Assembly (NCBI GenBank): GCA_038729425.1
Contig: JAVYSB010000002.1
Coordinates: forward strand, 1 to 64,000
Direction of reading: 5' to 3'
DNA from: Thermoplasmataceae archaeon
GTDB lineage: Archaea; Thermoplasmatota; Thermoplasmata; Thermoplasmatales; Thermoplasmataceae
Length of the DNA: 64,000 nucleotides
Part shown: positions 16,922 to 25,350 of the stretch, one piece after another
Position numbering within the stretch: position 1 is the first letter of the stretch
Layout of the letters: every line of letters begins with the position of its first letter
The notes under the pieces: generated by a model
Database searches by the model: none
What the model was told of the DNA's origin: nothing
What the model saw: the letters and a program-made list of their open reading frames with translations, nothing else
Position numbers and translations under genes: made by a program

Positions 16922-17746
16922 TCAGTCCCTTATCTCCTTTTCGACGAGATATGCTGTGAGTAGCAACAGTCCGGCCGCAAGCACCGCAAGTGCACCGAGC
17001 CACTGTCCTTCCTGGCTCCACTGTGAAGCGGAGAGGCTCCCGTTGATAATGACCGTCCTGATTGCCTGGGCAGACCAGGATACGGGATTGTACTGAGCCA
17101 CATTAGAGAGCCATCCCGCCATCATCGTCGAAGGAAACATTGCGTAGCTCATGAACATAAGGGGGAGGTTGACAAGGTTCACAATTCCGAATATTGAATT
17201 CATGTTGGTCATCCTTGTAGCAATGACGCTGAAAATGGATGAGAAAATGAATGCAATTAGGATTATGGCCGTTGCTAGCACAAGAACATCCAGAAGCGTA
17301 AAACCATGTTGAAAAATCAGACCGTTAGGAATAAGGAGGGCAGCTATTATGAGAATCACCACCTGCGGAATGATCCTGATTACGGAAGATATTATTTTTG
17401 AGAAAACAATGGAGCTTCTCCTGATAGGCGATGAAAGGAATCTTCCCATTGGACCCAGCCTCCTGTCGAATATTATCTGGGTGCCTGCAAACATGGCCGT
17501 AAATAACCCCATTGTTGTTAGCACACCACCAACCAGGAACGTTATGTAATTGGGGGCTCCGTCCAGAACATAGGCCGTAGCAACGCCAACGCCTGCGGAA
17601 GAGGACGACAGCAGTTTGGTAATATCCAACGCACTACCGAACAGGGCTATCCAGAATATTGGCTGTATCAACCCTGTGAATAGAAATGTCGGGTTTCTGA
17701 TCCACTTCTTCAGTTCCCTAACAGTAAGGGGCCACAGTCCGCTCAT
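16922..17746 (-). CDS. ABC-2 type exporter permease (drug-resistance type)
   Basis: The 274-aa protein has six helices: about 22-40, 67-92, 113-133, 145-172, 178-200 and 245-265. The N-terminal TVRELKKWIRNPTFLFTGLIQPIFWIALFG is the classic start of DrrB/ABC-2 permeases, and GPMGRFLSSPIRRSSIVFSKI is the conserved cytoplasmic loop. It overlaps its ATPase gene by four bases (ATGA), and the PadR regulator begins the operon. A multidrug or lipid exporter is the likely role; the substrate is unknown. Confidence 0.88.
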   Translation of the reverse strand: MSGLWPLTVRELKKWIRNPTFLFTGLIQPIFWIALFGSALDITKLLSSSSAGVGVATAYVLDGAPNYITFLVGGVLTTMGLFTAMFAGTQIIFDRRLGPMGRFLSSPIRRSSIVFSKIISSVIRIIPQVVILIIAALLIPNGLIFQHGFTLLDVLVLATAIILIAFIFSSIFSVIATRMTNMNSIFGIVNLVNLPLMFMSYAMFPSTMMAGWLSNVAQYNPVSWSAQAIRTVIINGSLSASQWSQEGQWLGALAVLAAGLLLLTAYLVEKEIRD

Positions 17747-18741
17747 TGTCTCGCTCTCCTCATGTTCATTGCCAGTCTTCTAGCATCCGTTCCCCCATCT
17801 TCTTCTCTTATGGATCTTCCGGTGTACTCCAGAAACACCTCATCGAGAGTAGGTTTTTCCACGGTCAGCTTCACGGTTGAGAGTTCGTGTTCAGAAATGA
17901 AGTTGATAATTTTAGGAAGGGATTTGTCAACATTGGCAACCTTTATTCTGACGCTGTTCGCTCCTGAATCTGTTACTTCCAGTGCTTCGGGAACTGATTT
18001 CATCATATCTGCGCTCTTCTGATCTGACAATGTCAGGTTGACGATATCACCTCTCAGTGACTCTTTCAGCTCCAAAGGAGAACCTGTGATCAGAACTTTC
18101 CCGTGATCTATTATTGACACCCTTGACGCCAGTTCATCTATCTCCTCAAGGTAATGTGAGGTCAGGATTATTGTCACGTTGAGTCTGCCTTGGATTTCCT
18201 TAACATAATTCCACATCTGGGTCCTCGTCTGGACATCAAGTCCAAGAGTAGGTTCATCGAGGAACAGTATTCTTGGTTCATGGACAAGTCCTATGATCAG
18301 TTCAAGCCTCTTTCTCATTCCTCCGGAGTATGTTTTCACCAGCCGATCAGCAGCGTCTTCAAGTTCCACCAGCTTCAGCAGTGCTTTGCATGTTTCCTGT
18401 GCTTTAATCTTGGGCACATCGTAAAACTGGGAAACCATAAGCATGTTTTCTCTGCCCGTAAGATCCTCATCCGCTGTAAAATCCTGAGGTACTACGCCGA
18501 TCACTTTTCTCACATCAAGTGAATTCTTCGATATGTCAAAGCCGTTGACTATAGCAGTGCCGGAAGTTGGAGCAATTCTGGTCACCAGCATATTTATGGT
18601 TGTCGTTTTACCTGCTCCGTTCGGGCCGGCAAGACCATATATTTCCCCCTCGTTTATCGATATGTTCAGGTTATCTACAGCTTTTATACTACCCTTATAA
18701 ATTTTTGTCAGGTTTTTTGTCTCTATCATTGTTCCACTCAT
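17743..18741 (-). CDS. ABC transporter ATP-binding protein (DrrA type)
   Basis: The 332-aa ATPase has Walker A GPNGAGKTTT (about 40-49), Q-loop VVPQDFT, signature YSGGMRKRLEL (about 138-148), Walker B RILFLDEPTLGLD (about 157-169) and switch His in LTSHYL. The tail beyond 230 (about 100 residues) is the DrrA-type regulatory domain, ending KPTLDEVFLEYTG, a hallmark of drug/antibiotic exporter ATPases. It overlaps the PadR gene upstream and the permease downstream by ATGA in both cases, so the three proteins are translationally coupled. Confidence 0.93.
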   Translation of the reverse strand: MSGTMIETKNLTKIYKGSIKAVDNLNISINEGEIYGLAGPNGAGKTTTINMLVTRIAPTSGTAIVNGFDISKNSLDVRKVIGVVPQDFTADEDLTGRENMLMVSQFYDVPKIKAQETCKALLKLVELEDAADRLVKTYSGGMRKRLELIIGLVHEPRILFLDEPTLGLDVQTRTQMWNYVKEIQGRLNVTIILTSHYLEEIDELASRVSIIDHGKVLITGSPLELKESLRGDIVNLTLSDQKSADMMKSVPEALEVTDSGANSVRIKVANVDKSLPKIINFISEHELSTVKLTVEKPTLDEVFLEYTGRSIREEDGGTDARRLAMNMRRARQ

Positions 18742-19277
18742 TGTTTCGCCTCTTGGTTTTCCGTCAGTTCCTTTCTTGCATCCTTCAAAATCTTCAATGC
18801 CCTCTCAAGCTCAAGTTCGTAGGACATAAGAAAAACCTCGTATTCCTTCAGGTTCCCGATGTTTTCACTGATGTTCTTCAGGTTCGTATCCAGATAAGCG
18901 TTCATGTGCTTTGCAGAGCTGATTATAAAGCGTGTCATTTCTTCAGGGTTAAGCATATCGATCCAGAGCTTCCCCATGAGTTTGGCCATAGGGGATCGCT
19001 CGAAATGCCTGTCCTTTATCTTGGAAATCAGGGAAATGCCTTTCTCAGTTATGCTGTACATCACTCTGCCGTTCTCTTCCTGCTTCTCAATGAACCCCCG
19101 ATGCTCCAACCGCTTCAGCGCAGGGTAAATAGATCCCGGGCTCGGTTTCCAGGTCCCATCAGTCCTTTCTGATATGAGATTCGCAATCTGGTTGCCATAC
19201 ACCGGTCCATCTCTGGCCATGGTCAGTATTATGAAGAAGATCGTACCCCTATTCCACCTGCTTTCGCCACGTTCCAT
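18738..19277 (-). CDS. PadR family transcriptional regulator
   Basis: A 179-aa winged-helix repressor of the PadR type: YGNQIANLISERTDGTWKPSPGSIYPALKRLEHRGFI (about 27-63) is the diagnostic DNA-binding segment, with a basic wing (ENGRVMYSITEKG). A long helical C-terminal part (about 90-175) dimerises. It is the first gene of an operon with the exporter at 16922-18741; PadR-exporter pairs are typical of drug-sensing autoregulation. A perfect inverted repeat sits directly in front of its start codon (19280-19298), matching an autorepressed, leaderless promoter. Confidence 0.93.
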   Translation of the reverse strand: MERGESRWNRGTIFFIILTMARDGPVYGNQIANLISERTDGTWKPSPGSIYPALKRLEHRGFIEKQEENGRVMYSITEKGISLISKIKDRHFERSPMAKLMGKLWIDMLNPEEMTRFIISSAKHMNAYLDTNLKNISENIGNLKEYEVFLMSYELELERALKILKDARKELTENQEAKQ

Positions 19278-19279
19278 GC

Positions 19280-19298
19280 TAACTTATTCCGTAAGTTA
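19280..19298 (-). promoter_or_regulatory. Candidate PadR operator at the start of the padR-ABC operon
   Basis: TAACTTA-TTCCG-TAAGTTA is a perfect 7-bp inverted repeat with a 5-base spacer, starting three bases upstream of the padR start codon. On the minus strand a TATA box (TTATATATAG, about 19303-19312) lies just upstream, so the repeat covers the expected transcription start. Binding there would block initiation. Assignment to PadR is inferred from position. Confidence 0.65.
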
Positions 19299-19312
19299 AA
19301 ATCTATATATAA

Positions 19313-19326
19313 CGATATCGATATCG
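19313..19326. repeat. 14-bp palindrome CGATATCGATATCG upstream of padR
   Basis: A perfect palindrome made of overlapping CGATATCG units abuts the upstream side of the TATA box, in the place of the BRE element. It could be a second regulator site or simply a palindromic repeat. The operator at 19280-19298 has a different sequence, so a second regulator would be needed. Confidence 0.6.
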
Positions 19327-19514
19327 ATAACAACAAAGGAAACTATAGTATAAGCGTCGTCGTTGTTATTCTGTTTGAAAAGTTGGCGTCATCTAAAAGC
19401 CGTGAAACAAGGCAATAAATGCCCTGCAGGCTCCCATTTTGGAATTGGGTACTTTTCCGTTTTTCCTGGCGCTGGCTGCTCTTATCTGGTCGCGAAGACA
19501 AAAATAAATAAATT

Positions 19515-20819
19515 TCAGAACGATCTCGAAATATTAACGTCCTTTACCAGTACGTACGGCATCATTGAAGGCTGGATTTCTTCCCACCATTTGGTATTTT
19601 TCATCTCCTTTGACATTTCCACCACATTTTTCAAGACATTTGTTACCGAGTCGCTTATACGTATCCCACTGACGCTTCCGGCGATCTCACCATTTTTTAT
19701 CCTGAAAACTCCGTCCCTCGGAACGGTAGAAAAGATGCCGTTCCTGTAATCCTGGAACCTCGTGTACCACGCATTGTTGATGAACAGGCCATCCTTGATC
19801 TCGGAAAGGATATCACGAAAGCTCCTGTTCCCCGGTTCTATGCGCATCTGCCAGGCACCCGGCGAGATGATGCCGGCATTACCCGTAGACTCTGTTCCGG
19901 ACTTCTTACCGGTGGAATATGACTGCATGTACCTTTTCAGGATTCCATTCTCAATGAAGACGTTCTTTCTTGTTGGAGTGCCTTCTTCATCAAAAGGCCT
20001 GTAGCCGACCCCTGACATGTCAAGAGGATCATCGACCAGGTTGAGAGATTCGCTTGAAACCTTGTACCCAATCTTCCCGGCAAAACAGGACATTCCAGAG
20101 TCTACGGAGTAATAGGAAAGGAACTCTGAACTGCTGGAGATTATGTTGCCAATCAGGTAGGGAGACATCAGTATAGTGAATTTACCCTCTTCACCGGTGG
20201 ACAGGTTATTCCCAGAAACTGCCATTTCTCCTGCTGCCCTTCCTACGGATTCTGCATCGATGCTGCCCGGCCTGAATGATGGTCCGTAATGCACGCTTTC
20301 CTGTCCGGATGTCTCTCCGGAAAATGACCTTATCACAAGCTCAGTACCCCCGCCGGTATACTGCGCCTCGTTGTAGCTTGTTTTCAGTATGTGGGTATAC
20401 CTGACAAGATACGCAAGGCCAGCAGACCTCTTGCTTCCAGCTTCGAGTGACCCGTTGATTGCGCTCTCGCAAAGTCCCTGTATGTCAGTATCCACAATGC
20501 TTCCCGATTCAACATGACCATATGTCTCTTTCTTAGGGTTAATTCCAAAAAAAGAAGGGTTCTCAGGGATCTTTTCTATCATGTTTCTGAGCTCGTCCAG
20601 CCTGCTTTCTATCTCAGCATCGCTTTTCAGGGTGATCTCAGCTATTCTTTTTCCCCGAGCTGCAAAGACAGAATACTCATTTTCGTACCACTGGTTGAGG
20701 AGATCCTTGGAATTCTGTGAGAAACGCAACTGTTCCACATCACTGGAAACTCCATTGATCACTATCTCGTCCATGCCCATTCTAGATAATTTATCGTAAA
20801 TCCTGTCTACTGTTTCCAA
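19515..20819 (-). CDS. tldE: TldE/PmbA family protein (metalloprotease partner)
   Basis: The 434-aa protein is the non-catalytic partner of TldD in a heterodimeric (TldD/E) peptidase that degrades unfolded peptides. Family features are the N-terminal mixed domain (about 1-190) and the C-terminal beta-barrel domain with PYLIGNII, DDPLDMSGVGYRPFDEEGTPTRKNVFIENGILKRYM (about 260-300) and GNAGIISPGAW. The HExxxH metal site of TldD is absent, as expected for TldE. Lies nine bases behind tldD on the same strand. Last gene of the operon. Confidence 0.9.
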   Translation of the reverse strand: METVDRIYDKLSRMGMDEIVINGVSSDVEQLRFSQNSKDLLNQWYENEYSVFAARGKRIAEITLKSDAEIESRLDELRNMIEKIPENPSFFGINPKKETYGHVESGSIVDTDIQGLCESAINGSLEAGSKRSAGLAYLVRYTHILKTSYNEAQYTGGGTELVIRSFSGETSGQESVHYGPSFRPGSIDAESVGRAAGEMAVSGNNLSTGEEGKFTILMSPYLIGNIISSSSEFLSYYSVDSGMSCFAGKIGYKVSSESLNLVDDPLDMSGVGYRPFDEEGTPTRKNVFIENGILKRYMQSYSTGKKSGTESTGNAGIISPGAWQMRIEPGNRSFRDILSEIKDGLFINNAWYTRFQDYRNGIFSTVPRDGVFRIKNGEIAGSVSGIRISDSVTNVLKNVVEMSKEMKNTKWWEEIQPSMMPYVLVKDVNISRSF

Positions 20820-20828
20820 GATATCACC

Positions 20829-22214
20829 CTATTTGAGGTACATATTCCTGAGCCTTGCATGTGGTCCGCCCATCCACACATCGACGCCTTGCATGGGTTC
20901 TCCTTTTCCGCAATTCCCTGCGAAGAAATCAAGATCCTTCGCCACCGCATCTATGGAGCTGTAAAATTTAACAGTATTGGTCTCCAGCGTTGGTCTCCTT
21001 ATCCTTCCTCTGACTTCACCATTCTCTATGAGATAGGATTCCTTTCCCACATATTTCTCGTTGAATCTGATATCATCTATGTTCCATTCGGTGAAGGACT
21101 TCATGTATACTCCTGACCTGATTTCCTCGAAGAGTTCTTCCAGTTCATACTCCCCCGGTTCGATGTACGTAGTGCTCATCCTCGCAAGTGGTTCCATGTT
21201 CCATGATGAGCTTCTCCCGCCACCATTGGGTTCAACACCCAGCATCGCGGCGCTCTCTCTGTTCAGGATAAATTCGTCGGTGAAGCCTTTCCTGTAGAGA
21301 TAGCGTTTCCTTGCCTTGACCCCCTCATCGTCATACTTGTAATGGCCGTAACTCATGTTGAAAGTGGGGTCGTCTATCACGCTTACCGCCTCGGACCCAA
21401 TCCTGTAAGGGAACTGCTTTCCCGTGAGGAAAGATTCTCCTGCGAGTGCGCCCTCCCTTCCGATGATCCTGTCGTATTCGGTCGGGTGCCCGCAGGATTC
21501 GTGTGCCACTATCCCCGAAATTTCTGGTCCAATGACCAGATCGTAGGTGCCAGGTTTCAGTGCTGGGGCGGAAAGATTTTCTTTCATTGCCTTGACCTCA
21601 GACCTCAGGCGTTCCTCAAGATCAAGGGAATCCAGATATTCATAGCCAGACGAAGCTCCGAACTGACCAGTTGATTGCTCGAATTGAGACCCATCAAAGA
21701 CGCCGAATACATAATAGTAGGACACCCTCGAAATCTCAGCATCTATGGAGCATCCGTCGGAGTTTCGGTAGGACTGTACCACTTTCTTGTCCCCGACGTA
21801 ATTCATCCTCACTGCCACACCAAGACTTTCGAGGAGCTTGTCACTTCTCCTAGCGATCTCAATCCTCTCTTCAACGGATATGTCCTCTATTTTTTTCTTC
21901 TGATCCACTTTCCAGGAATCTTTCACGGGATCCGTTTCGCTTATCCTGTTCTTTCCGATCCTTTTGGTCGCAGGCAGCAGCAGATCGATTTTCTCCCTCA
22001 CGGTTTGCCAGTCCTCTGAATCCGTGTATACAAACCCCATGGAGTTGTTCACCAGTCTGATAGCGTACCCGGATGTAGATGAAGACTCCATACCTTCGAA
22101 TTCTCCATTTCTGTACGCAACGCCCTTTGAATTTATGGCCATGAATCTGGCGTCAGAGAACCTCGATATCCCAGACGCATAGTCCACGATCCGATCAATG
22201 AGTTCTCCCGGCAT
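20829..22214 (-). CDS. tldD: TldD family metalloprotease subunit
   Basis: The 461-aa catalytic subunit of the TldD/E protease. The metal-binding motif HESCGH (HExxxH) appears in the segment SGIVAHESCGHPTEYD at about residues 235-250. A further family motif is DDEGVKARKRYLYRKGF (about 292-308), where the bacterial family has DDEG-x-PTQ. Full length for the family and cytoplasmic. It follows the four-CBS gene with no spacing (22214/22215), so a start overlapping that stop codon is likely. TldD/E processes peptides and unfolded proteins in bacteria and archaea; the substrate here is unknown. Confidence 0.93.
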   Translation of the reverse strand: MPGELIDRIVDYASGISRFSDARFMAINSKGVAYRNGEFEGMESSSTSGYAIRLVNNSMGFVYTDSEDWQTVREKIDLLLPATKRIGKNRISETDPVKDSWKVDQKKKIEDISVEERIEIARRSDKLLESLGVAVRMNYVGDKKVVQSYRNSDGCSIDAEISRVSYYYVFGVFDGSQFEQSTGQFGASSGYEYLDSLDLEERLRSEVKAMKENLSAPALKPGTYDLVIGPEISGIVAHESCGHPTEYDRIIGREGALAGESFLTGKQFPYRIGSEAVSVIDDPTFNMSYGHYKYDDEGVKARKRYLYRKGFTDEFILNRESAAMLGVEPNGGGRSSSWNMEPLARMSTTYIEPGEYELEELFEEIRSGVYMKSFTEWNIDDIRFNEKYVGKESYLIENGEVRGRIRRPTLETNTVKFYSSIDAVAKDLDFFAGNCGKGEPMQGVDVWMGGPHARLRNMYLK

Positions 22215-23309
22215 TTACCTCTCCTTGTCTTTCTTTATTCTGATCTCATAACTGTCAAATATCCCAGAAAGGCACTTTCCAAAGTTCCAGTCGGACCCAT
22301 TCTGGTTCATAGAGAGTCTCCCAGACATCAGGCGCGTCCTGATAGAGTATTTTGTCCCGCCAGATTCCTTGTATTTGATCACGTGGATGTTCAGTTTTCC
22401 CATATTATGGCCGGTAATCTTGGAGAATTTTTCTATAAACTTGCTCGCGATGAAATACGTTGTGTCATAGAGATCATCATCATCCGGAGTCAGACCACTC
22501 ACTTCGATGAGCACACCCTCCTTTTCCTCTCCCGGCGAGATGAGGTCCAAGACATCCGAAACATCAACGACACCGACGACGCGCTGGTCGTCCGATACGA
22601 CGGGAACAAGGTGAATATTGTGTTTTGTCATCAGGTCTATTGTTGTCTTCACTGGTTCAAATAGTTTTACAGAGACGGGGGCATCGCTTATGGATCCCAC
22701 GCTAACCTTGACTTTGTCGCTCTGACCTGAGTACTCCCCGTAGCGAACACGATCCTTTCCCTGTCTGGTGGCTGATACTATGCTGTCCATTCTTAAGATT
22801 CCTGACAGCCTGCCGCCTCCATCTACCACTGGGATTTCGGATTCTCCAAGGTCACGCATATGATCTGCAGCAACATCAGTGGTGTCATCTGTCCTTGCCA
22901 CGAGGGGATTATCGGACATTATGTGTGAATTCCTTGCTTCAGTCAGGTCAGCAACTTCGCCTATTCTTTTCAGTATGTCGAGCCTTGACACTATACCTAC
23001 AAGTCTCTTCTTATCGATAACAGGCAGGGCATTTACTCCTGAGTCACGGAGCACACGAACAGCCTCCATTATGTCCATATCGGGAGTACCTGTAGGAGTA
23101 TTTATTATGAAATTTTCTACTTTTGACATCAGCTGGAGGCTCCTTCTCCGGAGGATTTCGGACGAACTTATAACACCAAGATACTCATTTCCGGAAACCA
23201 CAGGTATCTGGTGAATTCTGAGTTCTGACATCTTTGACAGAGCCTCTGCAACCCTTGAATCCCTGCTCAGCACAACGGCGTCTTTTGTCATAACTTCACT
23301 TATTTTCAT
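22215..23309 (-). CDS. Four-CBS-domain protein with a C-terminal alpha/beta tail
   Basis: The 364-aa protein has four CBS motifs in a row: about 1-58 (VMTKDAVVLSRDSRVAEAL), 62-118, 127-185 (ARTDDTTDVAADHM) and 207-262. CBS pairs bind adenine nucleotides. The last 95 residues (about 268-364, with LIEVSGLTPDDDDLYDTT and LNIHVIKYKESGGTKYSIRTRL) form a separate domain that resembles ribosome-hibernation-factor-like folds. Four-CBS proteins with such a tail include the ribosome dimerisation factor described in Pyrococcus; that link is inference. It lies between tldD and the SHMT-like gene with nearly no spacing. Confidence 0.8.
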   Translation of the reverse strand: MKISEVMTKDAVVLSRDSRVAEALSKMSELRIHQIPVVSGNEYLGVISSSEILRRRSLQLMSKVENFIINTPTGTPDMDIMEAVRVLRDSGVNALPVIDKKRLVGIVSRLDILKRIGEVADLTEARNSHIMSDNPLVARTDDTTDVAADHMRDLGESEIPVVDGGGRLSGILRMDSIVSATRQGKDRVRYGEYSGQSDKVKVSVGSISDAPVSVKLFEPVKTTIDLMTKHNIHLVPVVSDDQRVVGVVDVSDVLDLISPGEEKEGVLIEVSGLTPDDDDLYDTTYFIASKFIEKFSKITGHNMGKLNIHVIKYKESGGTKYSIRTRLMSGRLSMNQNGSDWNFGKCLSGIFDSYEIRIKKDKER

Positions 23310-23314
23310 CGTTC

Positions 23315-24490
23315 CTACCTCCAGTATTGTATTTCCCTATGTTCAATTAGCACTTTAACCTGATCTCTGATGTCTTTACCATCAGCAGCATCCTTGATCA
23401 GGCTCGCAACAAGATCAGTATCGTCAATCCCCATTCTTGTCATCTCTGCGGTACCTATTCTCCCTTCCCTGTCCACGATTATGCCATTTTTCTCTAGTTT
23501 CTTGCTGAAGGTAGCTGCACTCATACCCTTCTTCTCAAGCTCTCCCTTATCAACGTGCAGCTGGTGGGACTCAGAAAACCATGGGGAATGCATTACAGGG
23601 ATACTTCTGGAGAAAAGCTTCTCCCCCAGGTCATGTGAATTCTTCACCACCTTCTGCGCGTACTGTTTTCCGTACCTGGACATCTCTTCCAGCGCGACCC
23701 CGAGTCCGGCCACTCTGGCCAAGTGGTAGTTGTCAATGGCTCTCCACGTGAGATTTTTCTCTATGCTTTCGTATATTTCCCGGTTATTGGTCAACATAAT
23801 TGATCCCTGTGGGCCAAAGAAAGATTTATGCGTTGACCCAAACAGGATATCCGAATACTGGAGAGCATCATGCTGAAAGGATCCACCAGCAACAAGCCCT
23901 AAGACGTGCGATGCATCATAAACTATCCTGCAACCGAATGAATCAGCAATGTTTCGGATGTTTCTCAGGTCGTACGGCCTGAGAAAGAACGACTGACCAA
24001 GCAAGATGGCCGCCGGTTGTACATGCTTCATGGATTTCTCAAGTTTGTCAAGGTCCACCGACTGGTTCTCTCCGTCATAGGGTATTTCATAGCTGTGGAG
24101 GGACAGAATGTCCGGAAGAAAACCCTGGGAGTAACCGGTATATCCTCCGTACTTCTCTGCAATGGCCATTATGTTTCCCTTGCGCTTGGTGATTGAGATC
24201 AGTGCCACCATTGCGGCGATGTGACCGCCCATTGGCCTCACCTCTGCAAATTTAGACCGAAAAACATCCTCAGCAAGCTTTGTTGTTGCCTCAAGGATCT
24301 TTTCCGAATACACTGTTCCACCGTAGGCGTTCTCTCCCGTTTCTTCATCAATGAGAGAATACCGTGAATTAAGGTCAGAGGATAGTGCTGATCGGACATC
24401 CGGACTCAAAATATTCTCCGATGCCTGTAGATTGAGAACCTTTTTTCTGTACTCGTCGTGTTTTTTTACATATTCTAGAATATCACTCAT
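23315..24490 (-). CDS. Serine hydroxymethyltransferase-like PLP enzyme
   Basis: The 391-aa fold-type I PLP enzyme resembles SHMT, which interconverts serine and glycine with a one-carbon carrier. Visible features are LNLQASENILSP (about 20-31, equal to LIASENFTS of SHMT), YGGTVYSE, the aspartate-His pair YDASHVLGL (about 190-198) and the PLP lysine in GSTHKSFFGPQGSIM (about 220-234, equal to TTHKTLRGPRGG). It is shorter and more divergent than canonical GlyA, so another aldolase-type activity is possible. First gene of the operon glyA-like/CBS/tldD/tldE; a palindrome sits in its promoter. Confidence 0.8.
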   Translation of the reverse strand: MSDILEYVKKHDEYRKKVLNLQASENILSPDVRSALSSDLNSRYSLIDEETGENAYGGTVYSEKILEATTKLAEDVFRSKFAEVRPMGGHIAAMVALISITKRKGNIMAIAEKYGGYTGYSQGFLPDILSLHSYEIPYDGENQSVDLDKLEKSMKHVQPAAILLGQSFFLRPYDLRNIRNIADSFGCRIVYDASHVLGLVAGGSFQHDALQYSDILFGSTHKSFFGPQGSIMLTNNREIYESIEKNLTWRAIDNYHLARVAGLGVALEEMSRYGKQYAQKVVKNSHDLGEKLFSRSIPVMHSPWFSESHQLHVDKGELEKKGMSAATFSKKLEKNGIIVDREGRIGTAEMTRMGIDDTDLVASLIKDAADGKDIRDQVKVLIEHREIQYWR

Positions 24491-24876
24491 GATAATCCTG
24501 CCTCAGAACATGCCAAATTTCCCCTTTTGCAAGTATAATTTACTGTCGGGAAATGGCATAACATAACCATGGTTATCGTGTTATATAGCTTTTCCCACGT
24601 TTTTAGTGCATAGAATGTTTTAGCCGTTATAAACAGAAAAACAGTGTACAGAATTAGGCTATATTCGACACTTATCAAACCTGACAAGGAACCAGATTTC
24701 TCCAGGCCCAGTGACATAGAAGATATACGTTTACTGAATGTGCGTCCTGTTCATGGAAGATGCTTTGTTTCCTCTCACCTTAAGGGATGAAAAGTCTATA
24801 AAACCTCATAGTATGGTTGGGAAACTAATCTTCTCTGTTACAAAAGACGTAAATAGGCTCACTGGGTATTATTTTA
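24491..24876. other. Intergenic region with the promoter of the SHMT-like operon
   Basis: About 390 bases without a convincing gene. On the minus strand it holds a TATA element (GCTATATAAC, about 24581-24590) and a perfect 14-bp palindrome. On the plus strand GACGTAAATAGG near 24848 may serve the gene at 24877 as a leaderless promoter. A 76-codon minus ORF here runs through the promoter elements and is not accepted. Confidence 0.55.
24563..24576 (-). promoter_or_regulatory. Candidate operator: 14-bp palindrome at the SHMT-like operon promoter
   Basis: ATAACCATGGTTAT is perfectly self-complementary and lies directly downstream (minus strand) of the TATA box at about 24581-24590, where transcription should start. 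A bound dimer would repress. The 5' leader of about 70 bases is unusual next to the many leaderless genes here. Confidence 0.5.
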
Positions 24877-25224
24877 ATGACCAGGCCAGTAAGGGTTACG
24901 TACAGGAAATCGAATCCAAATTCCAATGCTCGTGATCAAGTCGAGGAGCTTGAAGAAAACTTGAGGTTATTAAAGCTTGCTCTTAGGGGTAACAAGGATC
25001 GGCTAGCACAGACAAACCTGGAAAAATATGGCGGCATTTCCAGGAGAGAAGCAAAGGTGCAGATCAAGGTTGTCAAGAAGGCGATCAGGCGCCTGACTGG
25101 TAACACGTGGGAGGCATATTTCAAGGTACAGAATAGGATGTTTATGCACAGGATAGGTCCTTACTTCAGTGGAATCATAGGGTATAATGACAAATCTGAT
25201 GAGGAAAGTGAAAATATTGAATAA
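24877..25224 (+). CDS. Small basic helical protein, unknown family
   Basis: The 115-aa protein is highly charged and rich in Arg/Lys/Glu, with predicted long helices (about 19-50 and 58-85, the first coiled-coil-like: QVEELEENLRLLKLALRG). Ser/Asn-rich and acidic ends flank them. I do not recognise the family; a nucleic-acid-binding or ribosome-associated role is a guess from composition. The ATG at 24877 lies about 25 bases after a TATA-like stretch, so a leaderless message is likely. It stands alone between the divergent SHMT-like operon and asd. Confidence 0.6.
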   Translation: MTRPVRVTYRKSNPNSNARDQVEELEENLRLLKLALRGNKDRLAQTNLEKYGGISRREAKVQIKVVKKAIRRLTGNTWEAYFKVQNRMFMHRIGPYFSGIIGYNDKSDEESENIE

Positions 25225-25350
25225 ATCAGGAACTGTCTAGCGTCCTGACCAATATTTTCAAAATGTCTAAGAGGCATTCCCGAATAAACTTGACGTATTC
25301 GCTTAGGTAATATTATTGTCAATCAAGGATAAATCTTAATAATAATACGG

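Noticed and set aside
24487-24717. 76-codon minus-strand ORF with one hydrophobic helix upstream of the SHMT-like gene
   Set aside because: It runs through the TATA box and the 14-bp palindrome of the SHMT-like promoter, and its sequence outside the helix is not protein-like.
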